Positions 26,654 through 35,846 of a DNA stretch of 64,000 nt are shown here, piece after piece (within the stretch, counting starts at the first letter, position 1; every line of letters begins with the position of its first letter). Made by a program: the position numbers and the translations under genes. The stretch is from Stenotrophomonas maltophilia (GTDB taxonomy: Bacteria > Pseudomonadota > Gammaproteobacteria > Xanthomonadales > Xanthomonadaceae). The notes under the pieces were generated by a model. It saw nothing but the letters and a program-made list of their open reading frames with translations, ran no database searches and had not been told where the DNA came from. The stretch is taken from positions 2,011,501-2,075,500 of the forward strand of contig NZ_CP106759.1 of NCBI RefSeq assembly GCF_025642255.1, read 5' to 3'.

Positions 26654-28395
26654 AGATGTTGTCCCTGCAGCACCCTTCTGCCCGGCGCGCCCGGGTGTCA
26701 CTGGCGCGCCGGATGCTGGCAGCGATGTTCGCGCTGTCGGCGGCGACCGCCCATGCCGCCTCGCCAGAGGCCGCGCCGCCGGTGTACTTCGACTGGTTCG
26801 AGTACCGCGGTCATGACACCGCGTTTGAGGCGCCGCTGCCGGCGGGCCACTACCGCAACCCGATCCTGGCCGGCTTCCACGCCGATCCGAGCATCGTGGG
26901 CGCGAACGGGAAGTTCTATCTGGTCAACTCCAGCTTCATCTACTACCCGGGCATTCCGGTGTTCGAGAGCGTCGACCTTGTCCACTGGAAGCAGATCGGC
27001 AACGTGATCGACCGTCCGACACAGCTGGATTTCGACGGTCTGAGCGTCTCCCGCGGCATCTTCGCGCCCACCATAGAGTTCCACGAGGGAACCTTCTACG
27101 TCGTCACCACCGCGACCGACAGTGGTGGCAATTTCATCGCCACCGCGCGGGATCCGGCGGGACCGTGGTCCGATCCGCACTGGTTGCCCAGCATCGATGG
27201 CATCGATCCGTCACTGTTCTTCGACGACGATGGCAAGGTCTATCTGATCAACAATGATGTGCCGCCTGGTCCGGCGCGCTACGACGGCCACCGCGCCATC
27301 TGGATGCAGCAGATCGATCTGTCGGCCTTCAAGCCGGTCGGCCCGCGCAGGGTGCTGGTCGATGGTGGCGTGGATCCGTCGAAGAACCCCATCTGGATCG
27401 AAGGGCCGCACATCTACAAGCGTGAGGGCTGGTACTACCTGTCCGACGCCGAAGGCGGCACAGGGCCGCAGCATTCGCAGGTGGTGCTGCGCAGCCGTGA
27501 TGTATGGGGGCCGTACATCCCCTATCCGGGCAATCCCATCCTGACCCAGCGGGAGCTGCCGGACGACCGGCCGCTGCCGATCACCAATGCAGGGCACGCC
27601 GATCTGATCGAGGGTCCGGACGGCTCGTGGTGGGCAGTGTTCCTTGCCAGCCGCAATTACCAGAAGCGGCACTACAACACCGGGCGCGAAACCTATCTGC
27701 TGCCGGTTCGCTGGCAGGATGGCTGGCCGCAGATCCTGCCGACCGACCAGGCCATTCCCTATGTGGTCAAGGCACCGTCCTGGATGCAGGGGCAGGCGTC
27801 CCAGGCGCCGCTGACCGGCAACTTCGTCGACCGCGACACCTTTGATGGGCCGACGCTTGCCGCCCACTGGCTGCGCGTTCGGGTGCCCAAACAGGCCTGG
27901 GCCGACCTGGGTGACCGGCCGGGCATGCTGGCCGTGCACCCGCTTGCGGAGAATCTGGACACGCTGCGCAATCCGGCGTTCCTCGGTCGCCGCCAGCAGC
28001 ATCTGCGCTTCGAGGCGAGTACCGAGATGTCCCGTCCGGCCATCGGCGTCGCGGCGGGCCTGGCTGCATTCCAGAGCGAGGCCTACTGGTACTTCCTTGG
28101 CGTCCGCAGCGTGCGCGGTGATCGTCTGTCGGTCTTCCTCGAGGGTCGCGACGGCAGCGGCAGCACGCGAACGCTGGCCAGCCGCGAGGTCCCCGCATCC
28201 GCGGTCCTGCGCCTGAAGATCGCCGGGGATGAGGCCGACTACGCGTTCTCGTTCGATACCGGTGACGGGCAGGGCTGGCAGACGCTGGCACGCGGTGTGG
28301 ATGGCACGGTTCTGAGTACTGATCGCGCAGGCGGCTTCGTAGGCGCACTGCTGGGACCATTCGCGCGCGATGAGCGCGCCGGGAGGAGCAAATGA
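26650..28395 (+). CDS. gly43: GH43 beta-xylosidase/alpha-arabinofuranosidase, secreted
   Basis: This 581-residue enzyme has an N-terminal signal peptide (through TAHAA, about residue 37) and a five-bladed GH43 propeller. The three acids are readable: general base Asp in GFHADPSIV, the pKa-modulating Asp in DGIDPSLFFDDDG, and general acid Glu in WIEGPHIYKR. A C-terminal beta-sandwich, from about residue 390, matches the accessory domain of xylosidase-type GH43 enzymes. It would cleave xylose or arabinose from oligosaccharides in the periplasm. It overlaps both neighbours by ATGA. Confidence 0.9.
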   Translation: MKMLSLQHPSARRARVSLARRMLAAMFALSAATAHAASPEAAPPVYFDWFEYRGHDTAFEAPLPAGHYRNPILAGFHADPSIVGANGKFYLVNSSFIYYPGIPVFESVDLVHWKQIGNVIDRPTQLDFDGLSVSRGIFAPTIEFHEGTFYVVTTATDSGGNFIATARDPAGPWSDPHWLPSIDGIDPSLFFDDDGKVYLINNDVPPGPARYDGHRAIWMQQIDLSAFKPVGPRRVLVDGGVDPSKNPIWIEGPHIYKREGWYYLSDAEGGTGPQHSQVVLRSRDVWGPYIPYPGNPILTQRELPDDRPLPITNAGHADLIEGPDGSWWAVFLASRNYQKRHYNTGRETYLLPVRWQDGWPQILPTDQAIPYVVKAPSWMQGQASQAPLTGNFVDRDTFDGPTLAAHWLRVRVPKQAWADLGDRPGMLAVHPLAENLDTLRNPAFLGRRQQHLRFEASTEMSRPAIGVAAGLAAFQSEAYWYFLGVRSVRGDRLSVFLEGRDGSGSTRTLASREVPASAVLRLKIAGDEADYAFSFDTGDGQGWQTLARGVDGTVLSTDRAGGFVGALLGPFARDERAGRSK

Positions 28396-31100
28396 TGATA
28401 TCGACTTCGTCCAACGGCGCTGTCCACCGCGGCACGCGGCATGGCCGGCGGGTGCTTTACGCTGCGCTGCTGTGCGTGGCGACCGCCGCGTCGGCCGCTG
28501 CGCCGCGGCCATGGCTGGATGCTTCGGCCAGCTTCGAGCAGCGGGCCGCATCGCTGGTCGCCCAGATGACGCTGGAGGAGAAAGCCGCGCAGATGCAGAA
28601 TGCCGCGCCGGCGATCGAGCGCCTCGGCGTGCCGGCCTACGACTGGTGGAACGAGGGGCTGCATGGCGTGGCGCGGGCAGGGCAGGCCACTGTCTTTCCA
28701 CAGGCCATCGGCCTGGCGGCAACGTTCGACGTGCCGCTGATGGGCGAGGTGGCGACGACCATCAGCGACGAGGCCCGTGCGAAGCATCACCAGTTTCTCC
28801 GCGAGGGATCGCACGGGCGTTACCAGGGGCTCACGTTCTGGTCCCCGAACGTCAACATCTTCCGTGACCCGCGCTGGGGCCGTGGCCAGGAAACCTACGG
28901 CGAGGATCCTTACCTGACTGCCCGCATGGGCGTCGCCTTCGTACGTGGCCTGCAGGGCGATGACCCGGTGTACCGCAAGCTCGATGCCACGGCCAAGCAT
29001 CTGGCCGTGCACAGCGGACCTGAAGCCGACCGTCACCACTTCGACGCGCGGCCCAGCCGGCGCGACCTGTACGCCACCTACCTGCCGGCGTTCGAGGCGC
29101 TGGTGAAGGAGGGCGATGTCGATGCGGTGATGGGCGCATACAACCGGGTGTACGGCGAGTCAGCCAGTGCCAGCCGGTTCCTGCTGCGCGACGTGCTGCG
29201 GCGTGACTGGGGCTTCAAGGGCTACGTCGTCTCGGACTGCTGGGCGATCGTCGATATCTGGAAACATCACCGGATCGTTGCCACCCGTGAAGCCGCCGCA
29301 GCGCTGGCGGTCAGGAATGGCACCGAGCTGGAGTGCGGACAGGAGTACGCCACGCTGCCCGCAGCCGTGCGCCAGGGCCTGATCACCGAAGCGGAGATCG
29401 ACGACGCGGTGACACGCCTGTTCGCCGCACGGATGCGCCTGGGCATGTTCGATCCACCGGAGCGGGTGCGTTGGGCGCGGATTCCCGCCTCGGTCAACCA
29501 GGCGCCCGCGCACGACACCCTGGCGCTGAGGGCCGCCCAGGAATCGCTGGTCCTGCTGAAGAACGAGGGGGTACTGCCGTTGTCGCGTGACCTCAAGCGC
29601 ATTGCCGTGGTCGGTCCCACGGCTGACGACACCATGGCGCTGCTCGGCAACTACTTCGGCACACCGGCCGCGCCGGTCACGATACTGCAGGGCATCCGCG
29701 ATGCGGCGAAGGGTATCGACGTGCGCTACGCCCGTGGCGTGGACCTGGTCGAGGGGCGTGATGATCCCAGCGCGACGCCCCTGATCGAGCCGACCTTTCT
29801 GCGGCCGTCGGCGGCGTCGACCGAGCGTGGCCTGCGTGGCGAGTACTTCCGCACGGCCGACCTGTCGGGCACGCCGGCACTGGTCCGCACCGACGCGCAG
29901 ATCGGCTTCCGCTGGGACCGCGGTTCGCCAACCGACAATCTGCTTGCCCGTGGTGAGGCGGCGCCGGGGCAGGGCATTCCGAGCGATGGTTTCAGCATCC
30001 GCTGGACCGGACAGCTGCTGCCGCCGGTATCCGGGCGCTATCGGCTGGAGGTGGCCGGCGACGACGGCTTCCGGCTGTATCTGGACGGCAAGCGCGTGCT
30101 GGACCACTGGGTGAACTCGGATCGTCTGCACGCCGAAGGTATCGACGTCGATCTGCAGGCGGGCCGCACCTACGAGCTGAAGCTGGAGTACTACGACGAC
30201 GAGCGCGATGCGGGCGTGCGGCTGGGCTGGCGCATGCCGGGCGCCAAGGCACCCTTCGACGAAGCCCTTGATGCGGCCCGCGACGCCGATGTCGTGGTGT
30301 TTGTCGGCGGCCTGACCGGCGACGTCGAGGGCGAGGAGATGACCGTCAACTATCCGGGCTTCGCGGGCGGGGACCGGACCGATCTGCGGCTGCCGGCACC
30401 CCAGCGCACCCTGCTGGAGGCACTGCATGCCACCGGCAAGCCGGTGGTGATGGTGCTGACCGGCGGATCGGCAATGGCCGTTGACTGGGCCCAGCACCAT
30501 CTGCCGGCGATCCTGATGAGCTGGTACCCGGGGCAGCGCGGCGGCACTGCCGTGGGCCAGGCGCTGTTCGGCGACGTCAACCCCGCGGGTCGCCTGCCGG
30601 TGACCTTCTACAAGGCCGGTGAAGCGCTGCCGGCGTTCGACGACTACAGCATGGAGGGCCGTACCTACCGGTACTTCCGCGGCACCCCCCTGTATCCGTT
30701 TGGCCACGGGCTCTCGTACACCCGCTTCGATTACGCAGCACTGCGCATTGATGCGGACAGGATCAATGCCGATGGCCGGCTGGGTGTGCACGTGGACGTG
30801 ACCAACACCGGCACACGCAGCGGTGACGAGGTCGTGCAGCTCTATGTGCGCCGCCAGCAGGCCGGCAGCGACGAGGCCGTGCAGGAACTGCGTGGCTTCC
30901 AGCGTGTCCATCTCGCCGCCGGCGAACGGCGCACCGTGACGTTCTCGCTTGAGGCACCGCGGGACCTGCGCCGTTATGACGAAGCGGGCGGTGCCTATGC
31001 GGTGCCACCCGGGGCCTACGAGGTGCGGGTCGGCGCCTCGAGTGCCGATATCCGCGCGCGGGCCGGGTTCTCGGTGGAGGCCGTGCATGGCAAGCACTGA
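28392..31100 (+). CDS. xyl3A: GH3 beta-xylosidase with inserted PA14 domain
   Basis: This 902-residue exported enzyme releases xylose from xylo-oligosaccharides. After a signal peptide ending near ATAASAAA comes the GH3 barrel with YDWWNEGLHGVAR, GQETYGEDPYL and the nucleophile segment GYVVSDCWAI. The alpha/beta sandwich (ESLVLLKNEGVLPL) is interrupted at about residues 470-605 by a PA14 domain (GLRGEYFRTADLSG ... GDDGFRLYLDGKRVLDHW), and a fibronectin-III-like domain ends the protein. PA14 inserts are known in some xylosidases and glucosidases and shape the active-site entrance. ATGA overlap at the start and 14-base overlap with the symporter mark an operon. Confidence 0.92.
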   Translation: MMISTSSNGAVHRGTRHGRRVLYAALLCVATAASAAAPRPWLDASASFEQRAASLVAQMTLEEKAAQMQNAAPAIERLGVPAYDWWNEGLHGVARAGQATVFPQAIGLAATFDVPLMGEVATTISDEARAKHHQFLREGSHGRYQGLTFWSPNVNIFRDPRWGRGQETYGEDPYLTARMGVAFVRGLQGDDPVYRKLDATAKHLAVHSGPEADRHHFDARPSRRDLYATYLPAFEALVKEGDVDAVMGAYNRVYGESASASRFLLRDVLRRDWGFKGYVVSDCWAIVDIWKHHRIVATREAAAALAVRNGTELECGQEYATLPAAVRQGLITEAEIDDAVTRLFAARMRLGMFDPPERVRWARIPASVNQAPAHDTLALRAAQESLVLLKNEGVLPLSRDLKRIAVVGPTADDTMALLGNYFGTPAAPVTILQGIRDAAKGIDVRYARGVDLVEGRDDPSATPLIEPTFLRPSAASTERGLRGEYFRTADLSGTPALVRTDAQIGFRWDRGSPTDNLLARGEAAPGQGIPSDGFSIRWTGQLLPPVSGRYRLEVAGDDGFRLYLDGKRVLDHWVNSDRLHAEGIDVDLQAGRTYELKLEYYDDERDAGVRLGWRMPGAKAPFDEALDAARDADVVVFVGGLTGDVEGEEMTVNYPGFAGGDRTDLRLPAPQRTLLEALHATGKPVVMVLTGGSAMAVDWAQHHLPAILMSWYPGQRGGTAVGQALFGDVNPAGRLPVTFYKAGEALPAFDDYSMEGRTYRYFRGTPLYPFGHGLSYTRFDYAALRIDADRINADGRLGVHVDVTNTGTRSGDEVVQLYVRRQQAGSDEAVQELRGFQRVHLAAGERRTVTFSLEAPRDLRRYDEAGGAYAVPPGAYEVRVGASSADIRARAGFSVEAVHGKH

Positions 31101-32571
31101 ACACACCCTCACGGTGCGCGAGAAGCTGGGCTACAGCCTGGGCGATCTCGCGGCGAACCTGATCTTCCAGACCCTGATCACCTATCTGGCGTTCTTCTAC
31201 ACCGATGTCTACCGGCTGCCGCCGGCAACGGCGGCTACGATCATCTTCGTGGTCGGCATGCTCGGCGCGTTCGTTTTCACCCCGCTGATCGGCATCGCCG
31301 CAGACCGCACCTCGACGCGGTGGGGGCGGTTCCGTCCGTGGATCCTGTGGACGGCGATCCCGTTCGGCGTGCTGTCGCTGCTGGCGTTCAGCACGCCAGA
31401 ACTGGGCGAGCGCGGCAAGGTCATCTATGCGCTGGGCACCTACGCTCTGCTGGTCTTCGTCTATGCAGCGAACAATCTGCCGTACTCCGCACTGAGTGGT
31501 GTGCTGACCGGCAGCATGGCACAGCGCAACAGCCTGTCGGCCTACCGTTTCGTGGCCGTGATGATCGCGCAGTTCATCATCCAGGTCCTGCTGATGCCGC
31601 TGGTGCTGATCCTGGGTGACGGTGACCGCGTGCGGGGCTTCGAACAGGTGATGACCGTGTTCGCCATCGTCGGGACGGTGTTCTTCCTGATCACCTTCGC
31701 CACCACGCGCGAGCGCATCGTTCCCACCCGCGAGCAGACCGGAGGCGTGCTGCAGGATCTGTCTGACCTGCTGCACAACCGGCCGTGGCAGGTGATGCTG
31801 GCCCTGACCGTCCTGGTGTTCATCAACCTGGCGCTGAAGGGTGGCACGTACATCTACTACTTCCAGTACTACATGAGCGACGCTGCGCTGACCGGCTTCC
31901 TGGAAAACTCAGGATTCAACGGCCTGATCAGCGCGCTGAACGCAGGTCTCGGTAGTGCTGGATTCGCCGGCTTCAGCTGGCCCAGGGACGCGGCAACCTC
32001 GGCCTTCAGCCTGTTCAATGCCTGCGGAATCATCTGCATGATCCTGGGCATCGGCGTGTCGCGACGGCTGGCAGACCGCTTCGGCAAGCGTGACGTCTTC
32101 GGCGGCGCACTGTTCATCTCAACCCTGTTCCTGCTGGCCTTCTACCTGTTTCCGCCGACGGCGGTCGGCGTGGCATTTGCTGCCTTCATGCTGCATGGAT
32201 TCTGCTACGGCATCACCATCCCGCTGCTGTGGGCGATGATCGCCGACGTTGCCGACTACTCGGAATGGAAGAACCATCGCCGGGCCACCGCGATCATCTT
32301 CTCGGCGATGCTGTGCGGCCTGAAGATCGGCCTCAGCGTGGGAGGCGCCCTGGTCGCCGGCATTCTTGCCCACTACGGCTACCAGGCGGGCATGGCGACA
32401 CAGCCCGAGGGCGTGGTCGAGGGCATCCGCCTGACCGTAAGCGTCTACTGCTCCCTTCCTTTCCTGCTCGCCGTGGCGCTGCTGTTCGCGTACGAAATCG
32501 ACAAGCGCGCGGAAGCCCGCATCGAACAGGACCTCCAACTGCGTCGCCACTCGGCCGACGCATCCGCGTAA
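31087..32571 (+). CDS. GPH-family (Na+/H+) xyloside symporter
   Basis: This 494-residue inner-membrane protein has twelve predicted helices and belongs to the glycoside-pentoside-hexuronide:cation symporters. Recognisable elements are KLGYSLGDLAANLIFQTL at the start, DRTSTRWGRFRPWILW in loop 2-3, NNLPYSALSGVLT, and IADVADYSEWKNHRRATAI in the later half. Its place between periplasmic xylanolytic enzymes and a cytoplasmic GH43 points to uptake of short xylo- or arabinoxylo-oligosaccharides. It overlaps the preceding GH3 gene by 14 bases and is 7 bases from the next. Confidence 0.9.
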   Translation: MASTEHTLTVREKLGYSLGDLAANLIFQTLITYLAFFYTDVYRLPPATAATIIFVVGMLGAFVFTPLIGIAADRTSTRWGRFRPWILWTAIPFGVLSLLAFSTPELGERGKVIYALGTYALLVFVYAANNLPYSALSGVLTGSMAQRNSLSAYRFVAVMIAQFIIQVLLMPLVLILGDGDRVRGFEQVMTVFAIVGTVFFLITFATTRERIVPTREQTGGVLQDLSDLLHNRPWQVMLALTVLVFINLALKGGTYIYYFQYYMSDAALTGFLENSGFNGLISALNAGLGSAGFAGFSWPRDAATSAFSLFNACGIICMILGIGVSRRLADRFGKRDVFGGALFISTLFLLAFYLFPPTAVGVAFAAFMLHGFCYGITIPLLWAMIADVADYSEWKNHRRATAIIFSAMLCGLKIGLSVGGALVAGILAHYGYQAGMATQPEGVVEGIRLTVSVYCSLPFLLAVALLFAYEIDKRAEARIEQDLQLRRHSADASA

Positions 32572-32578
32572 CCCAACG

Positions 32579-33625
32579 ATGACGACCATGATCGACCTCT
32601 CTCCAGGCGACGACGGCCGGGCCGACGACGCCCGCCTCGCGCAGCTCACCCGGCACGCCATCTCGCAGCCGCTGGTGACCCATATCTACACCGCCGATCC
32701 GTCGGCCCATGTCTTCGAGGGACGGCTCTACATCTATCCCTCGCACGACATCGACGGCGGCCAGCCGTTCGACGACGAGGGTGGGCACTTCGGCATGCAG
32801 GACTACCACGTACTGCGGATGGACACGCCCGACGGCGACGCCATCGATTGCGGCCAGGCGCTGCACCTCGACGATGTGCCGTGGGCGCACAAGCAGATGT
32901 GGGCGCCCGACGCCGCCTGCCGCGACGGGCGCTACTACTTCTATTTCCCGGCCAAGGATGCGCAGGGCCTGTTCCGCATCGGCGTGGCGGTCGGCGAACG
33001 GCCGGAGGGGCCGTTCATTCCCCGGCCCGAACCGATGCAGGGCGCGTACTCGATCGACCCGGCCGTATTCGAGGACGAGGACGGCAGCCACTATCTGTAT
33101 TTCGGTGGGATCTGGGGCGGACAGCTGCAGCACTACCGGGACAATCGGTACGACGCCGCGCACGAAGAGCCGACAGGCAGCGCGCCCGCACTGGGGCCGA
33201 GGGTGGGCCGGCTCGATGCCGGCATGACCGAACTGGCCGAGCCCACGCGCGAGGTGCAGATCCTGGACGAGCACGGCCAGCCGCTGCGCGCGGACGATCA
33301 TGCGCGCCGCTTCTTTGAAGGGCCGTGGGTGCACAAGTATCAGGGCCGGTACTACCTGTCCTATTCCACGGGCAACACGCATCTGCTGTGTTATGCGATC
33401 GGCGACAGCCCCTATGGCCCGTTCACCTATGCCGGCGTACTGCTGACGCCCGTGGTGGGCTGGACCACGCACCACTCCATCTGCAGCTTCAAGGGACAGT
33501 GGTATCTGTTCTACCACGATGCGCTGATGTCCGGCGGCGTCACGCATCTGCGCTCGGCCAAGTGCACGCCGCTGCACATGGAGGCCGATGGCCGCATCCG
33601 GACCATCGACCCCTATGGTGCATGA
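32579..33625 (+). CDS. gly43: GH43 glycosidase, cytoplasmic (xylosidase/arabinofuranosidase)
   Basis: This 348-residue GH43 protein has no signal peptide, unlike the family member encoded upstream, so it should act on imported oligosaccharides. The catalytic acids are visible: Asp in IYTADPSAHVFEG, Asp in YSIDPAVFEDEDG, and Glu in FFEGPWVHKY. It forms a bare five-bladed propeller with no C-terminal sandwich. It follows the GPH symporter after 7 bases and overlaps the epimerase gene by 11 bases. An ATG at 32588 is an alternative start. Exact specificity is open between xylosidase and arabinofuranosidase. Confidence 0.88.
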   Translation: MTTMIDLSPGDDGRADDARLAQLTRHAISQPLVTHIYTADPSAHVFEGRLYIYPSHDIDGGQPFDDEGGHFGMQDYHVLRMDTPDGDAIDCGQALHLDDVPWAHKQMWAPDAACRDGRYYFYFPAKDAQGLFRIGVAVGERPEGPFIPRPEPMQGAYSIDPAVFEDEDGSHYLYFGGIWGGQLQHYRDNRYDAAHEEPTGSAPALGPRVGRLDAGMTELAEPTREVQILDEHGQPLRADDHARRFFEGPWVHKYQGRYYLSYSTGNTHLLCYAIGDSPYGPFTYAGVLLTPVVGWTTHHSICSFKGQWYLFYHDALMSGGVTHLRSAKCTPLHMEADGRIRTIDPYGA

Positions 33626-34466
33626 GCGCAGGCTGCCGGTGGACGACGCGCTCGCCCCGCTGCCGGCCGGTGAGCTGCACTGGCTTCAGGCAGGCGATCT
33701 CGAAGTGGCGCTGGCGGCCGGGGCAGGGGGGCGCCTGGCACAGATGCGCTACCAGGGCGTGGACTGGCTGGTGGATGCAGAGGAGGGTGGAGCGGCGACG
33801 ATCGCCTGGGGCTGCTATCCGATGGTGCCGTGGGCTGGGCGCATCCGTCGTGGACAGTTCAGCTTCGATGGTGCACCCCATGCATTGCCGGTCAACTTCG
33901 GCGGGCACGCCATTCACGGGGTCGGCTTCTCCAGACCCTGGCAGATCGACAGCCTCGATGCGACGAGTGCTACGCTGACGCTTGATCTGCCGCGTGACAG
34001 GTACTGGCCCTTCGGTGGTGTTGCCCGACAGGTCATACGCCTGCAGGCACACTGCCTGCAGCTGCACCTCTCGGTGCAGGCTGCGCAGCAGGCCATGCCG
34101 GCAGTACTGGGCTGGCACCCGTGGTTCCGTAAGCCGGACCGGCTGCTGTTCAAGCCTCGCGCGATGTACCCGCGTGACGAGGAGGGTATTGCCGTTCTGC
34201 CGTGCGTGCCGCCCACGCCAGGTCCATGGGATGACTGTTTCATCACCGACCGTGATCGTGACATCGCGCTGGTGCGCGGCGGGCAGCGCCTGCGGCTGCG
34301 ATCGGACGGCGACCACTGGGTTGTCTACGACGGTGCCCCCCACGCCACCTGCGTCGAACCGCAGAGCGGGCCACCTGATGGCTTCACGCTTGCGCCGCGC
34401 CGGCTGCAGCCCGGTCAGCAGCTGGCGCAGACGTTCGAGCTGGTCTGGGAGCAGGACGTCCCCTGA
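33615..34466 (+). CDS. galM: Aldose 1-epimerase (galactose mutarotase-like)
   Basis: This 283-residue cytoplasmic protein interconverts sugar anomers, here probably feeding alpha-xylose or arabinose to isomerases. The family segments are CYPMVPWAGRIRRGQF, GGHAIHGVGFSRPW with a catalytic His, and LGWHPWFRK with the second His; CVEPQSGPPDGF carries the acidic residue. It starts inside the end of the GH43 gene and is the last gene of the operon that begins with agu67A. Confidence 0.88.
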   Translation: MVHERRLPVDDALAPLPAGELHWLQAGDLEVALAAGAGGRLAQMRYQGVDWLVDAEEGGAATIAWGCYPMVPWAGRIRRGQFSFDGAPHALPVNFGGHAIHGVGFSRPWQIDSLDATSATLTLDLPRDRYWPFGGVARQVIRLQAHCLQLHLSVQAAQQAMPAVLGWHPWFRKPDRLLFKPRAMYPRDEEGIAVLPCVPPTPGPWDDCFITDRDRDIALVRGGQRLRLRSDGDHWVVYDGAPHATCVEPQSGPPDGFTLAPRRLQPGQQLAQTFELVWEQDVP

Positions 34467-34514
34467 ACTGCGGCGCGGTTCAGCGCAGGGCGGGAACTGC
34501 GACGGAACGGGCCA

Positions 34515-35768
34515 TCACAGGCTCCAATCGATGCGCAGGCCTGCAATCAGCGCATCCGGCAGGTCACGCTGGCGCGCAGGTTCGTTGAACTGGTCAGGAT
34601 GCACGATGTAGTGCAGGTTCGGCGCAATCCGCAGCTGTGGGGTGAGCTGGATGCCGTAGCTCAGCTCCATCATCACCTGGCTCCCATGCGGGGTGCCGCT
34701 GCCACCGGCTGCGGCACGCGCCAGGCGCAGGTTCTCCAGGGCGATGCCGCTGTACTTCTGCTGGGTCACAACGAAGGCGATGCTGTCCTGTGGACGGCGG
34801 GCGAAGGTGCCTTTCTGCACCAGGCCAGCCTGCAGAAAGTGATCCTCGATCAACTGGCCGGAGGTGCCCTTGAGCACAGCGCCGAAGACCGTCAGGCCGC
34901 GATCGCTGCCATCACCGGTCAGCTGCTGCTCGAAACGGGCAAATGCACCGGAGCGGCCGTGGCGGTTCGCGTAGTCCTGGCCACTGAGCACGGCGGGCAT
35001 TCCGTTGATGTCGCGCAACGGATCACGATAGGTCGAGTTGTCCTGCCAGCCACCCAGTTCATACCGGGCCCGCAACCGCGCCGAAGCCGGGCTGCGCCAG
35101 CCGATCGTGTACGGCACGATCCAGCCGGTGGCCTGGTGCGTGCTCCATTTCAGGCCATGCTGGCCGTCTTCGGCCTGACTCGGATCGACCTGGTAGGCGC
35201 CGACGCGCAGATAGACATCCGGCGTCAACCAGGTGGTGGCATCGGCCATCCAGCTCGACACCGGCCACCAGGTGAAGTTGCTGGTGCGGAACACGTAGGT
35301 CGGGTTGCCGCAGGCCGAATTGCCCTGGAAGTACTGGCACAGTTCGGAGCCGAGGAAGTGGATGTTGGCGACGCTGCGTCCGGCTTCGAGCACCAGGCGG
35401 TCGTCGAGCAGTTTCTGTTCGAGGGTCAGATTGGCCAGACGCGTCCCCTGGCCACCGTAGATTTCCTGCACCGAGGTGCTGTTGCCGGTGCTGCTGGCAG
35501 CCAGATTGGTGCCATGGCGGTTGATGCCGTAGGCCTTGATCGTTGCCCCCTGCCACCCGAACGCGGCCTCCAGGTTCACGTCCGCGCCGAACATCAGCTG
35601 GCCGGCGTAGGCGGTGCCGCTGTTCTTGCCGCCGTCGAGCGTGGCCGCGGCTTCGCCGGTGTAGGAAAGCTTGGGTGAAACGACCTCGCCCCGGTCGGCG
35701 GCCGCGGCCAGCGAGGGCAGCGTCAGCAGGAGTGCGGCCAGCAGCAGGCGGCGGGAGGAGCGGGGCAT
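34515..35768 (-). CDS. oprB: OprB-family carbohydrate-selective porin
   Basis: This 417-residue outer-membrane porin has a signal peptide ending LPSLAAAA. It shows OprB features: LEQKLLDDRLVLEAGRSVAN, QYFQGNSACGNP and a C-terminal strand ending LRIDWSL. Such porins pass mono- and disaccharides. It lies 78 bases after fruA on the same strand, so it probably completes a fruBKA-oprB operon for fructose (or sucrose-derived fructose) entry. The convergent galM operon ends 48 bases away. Confidence 0.88.
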   Translation of the reverse strand: MPRSSRRLLLAALLLTLPSLAAAADRGEVVSPKLSYTGEAAATLDGGKNSGTAYAGQLMFGADVNLEAAFGWQGATIKAYGINRHGTNLAASSTGNSTSVQEIYGGQGTRLANLTLEQKLLDDRLVLEAGRSVANIHFLGSELCQYFQGNSACGNPTYVFRTSNFTWWPVSSWMADATTWLTPDVYLRVGAYQVDPSQAEDGQHGLKWSTHQATGWIVPYTIGWRSPASARLRARYELGGWQDNSTYRDPLRDINGMPAVLSGQDYANRHGRSGAFARFEQQLTGDGSDRGLTVFGAVLKGTSGQLIEDHFLQAGLVQKGTFARRPQDSIAFVVTQQKYSGIALENLRLARAAAGGSGTPHGSQVMMELSYGIQLTPQLRIAPNLHYIVHPDQFNEPARQRDLPDALIAGLRIDWSL

Positions 35769-35846
35769 GGGCGGAAGTCCTGTAGATGGGCAACGACGCC
35801 GCCCCGGAGAGCCGGGACAGCCGAGTGATCGAGGCAGGGAGAACGG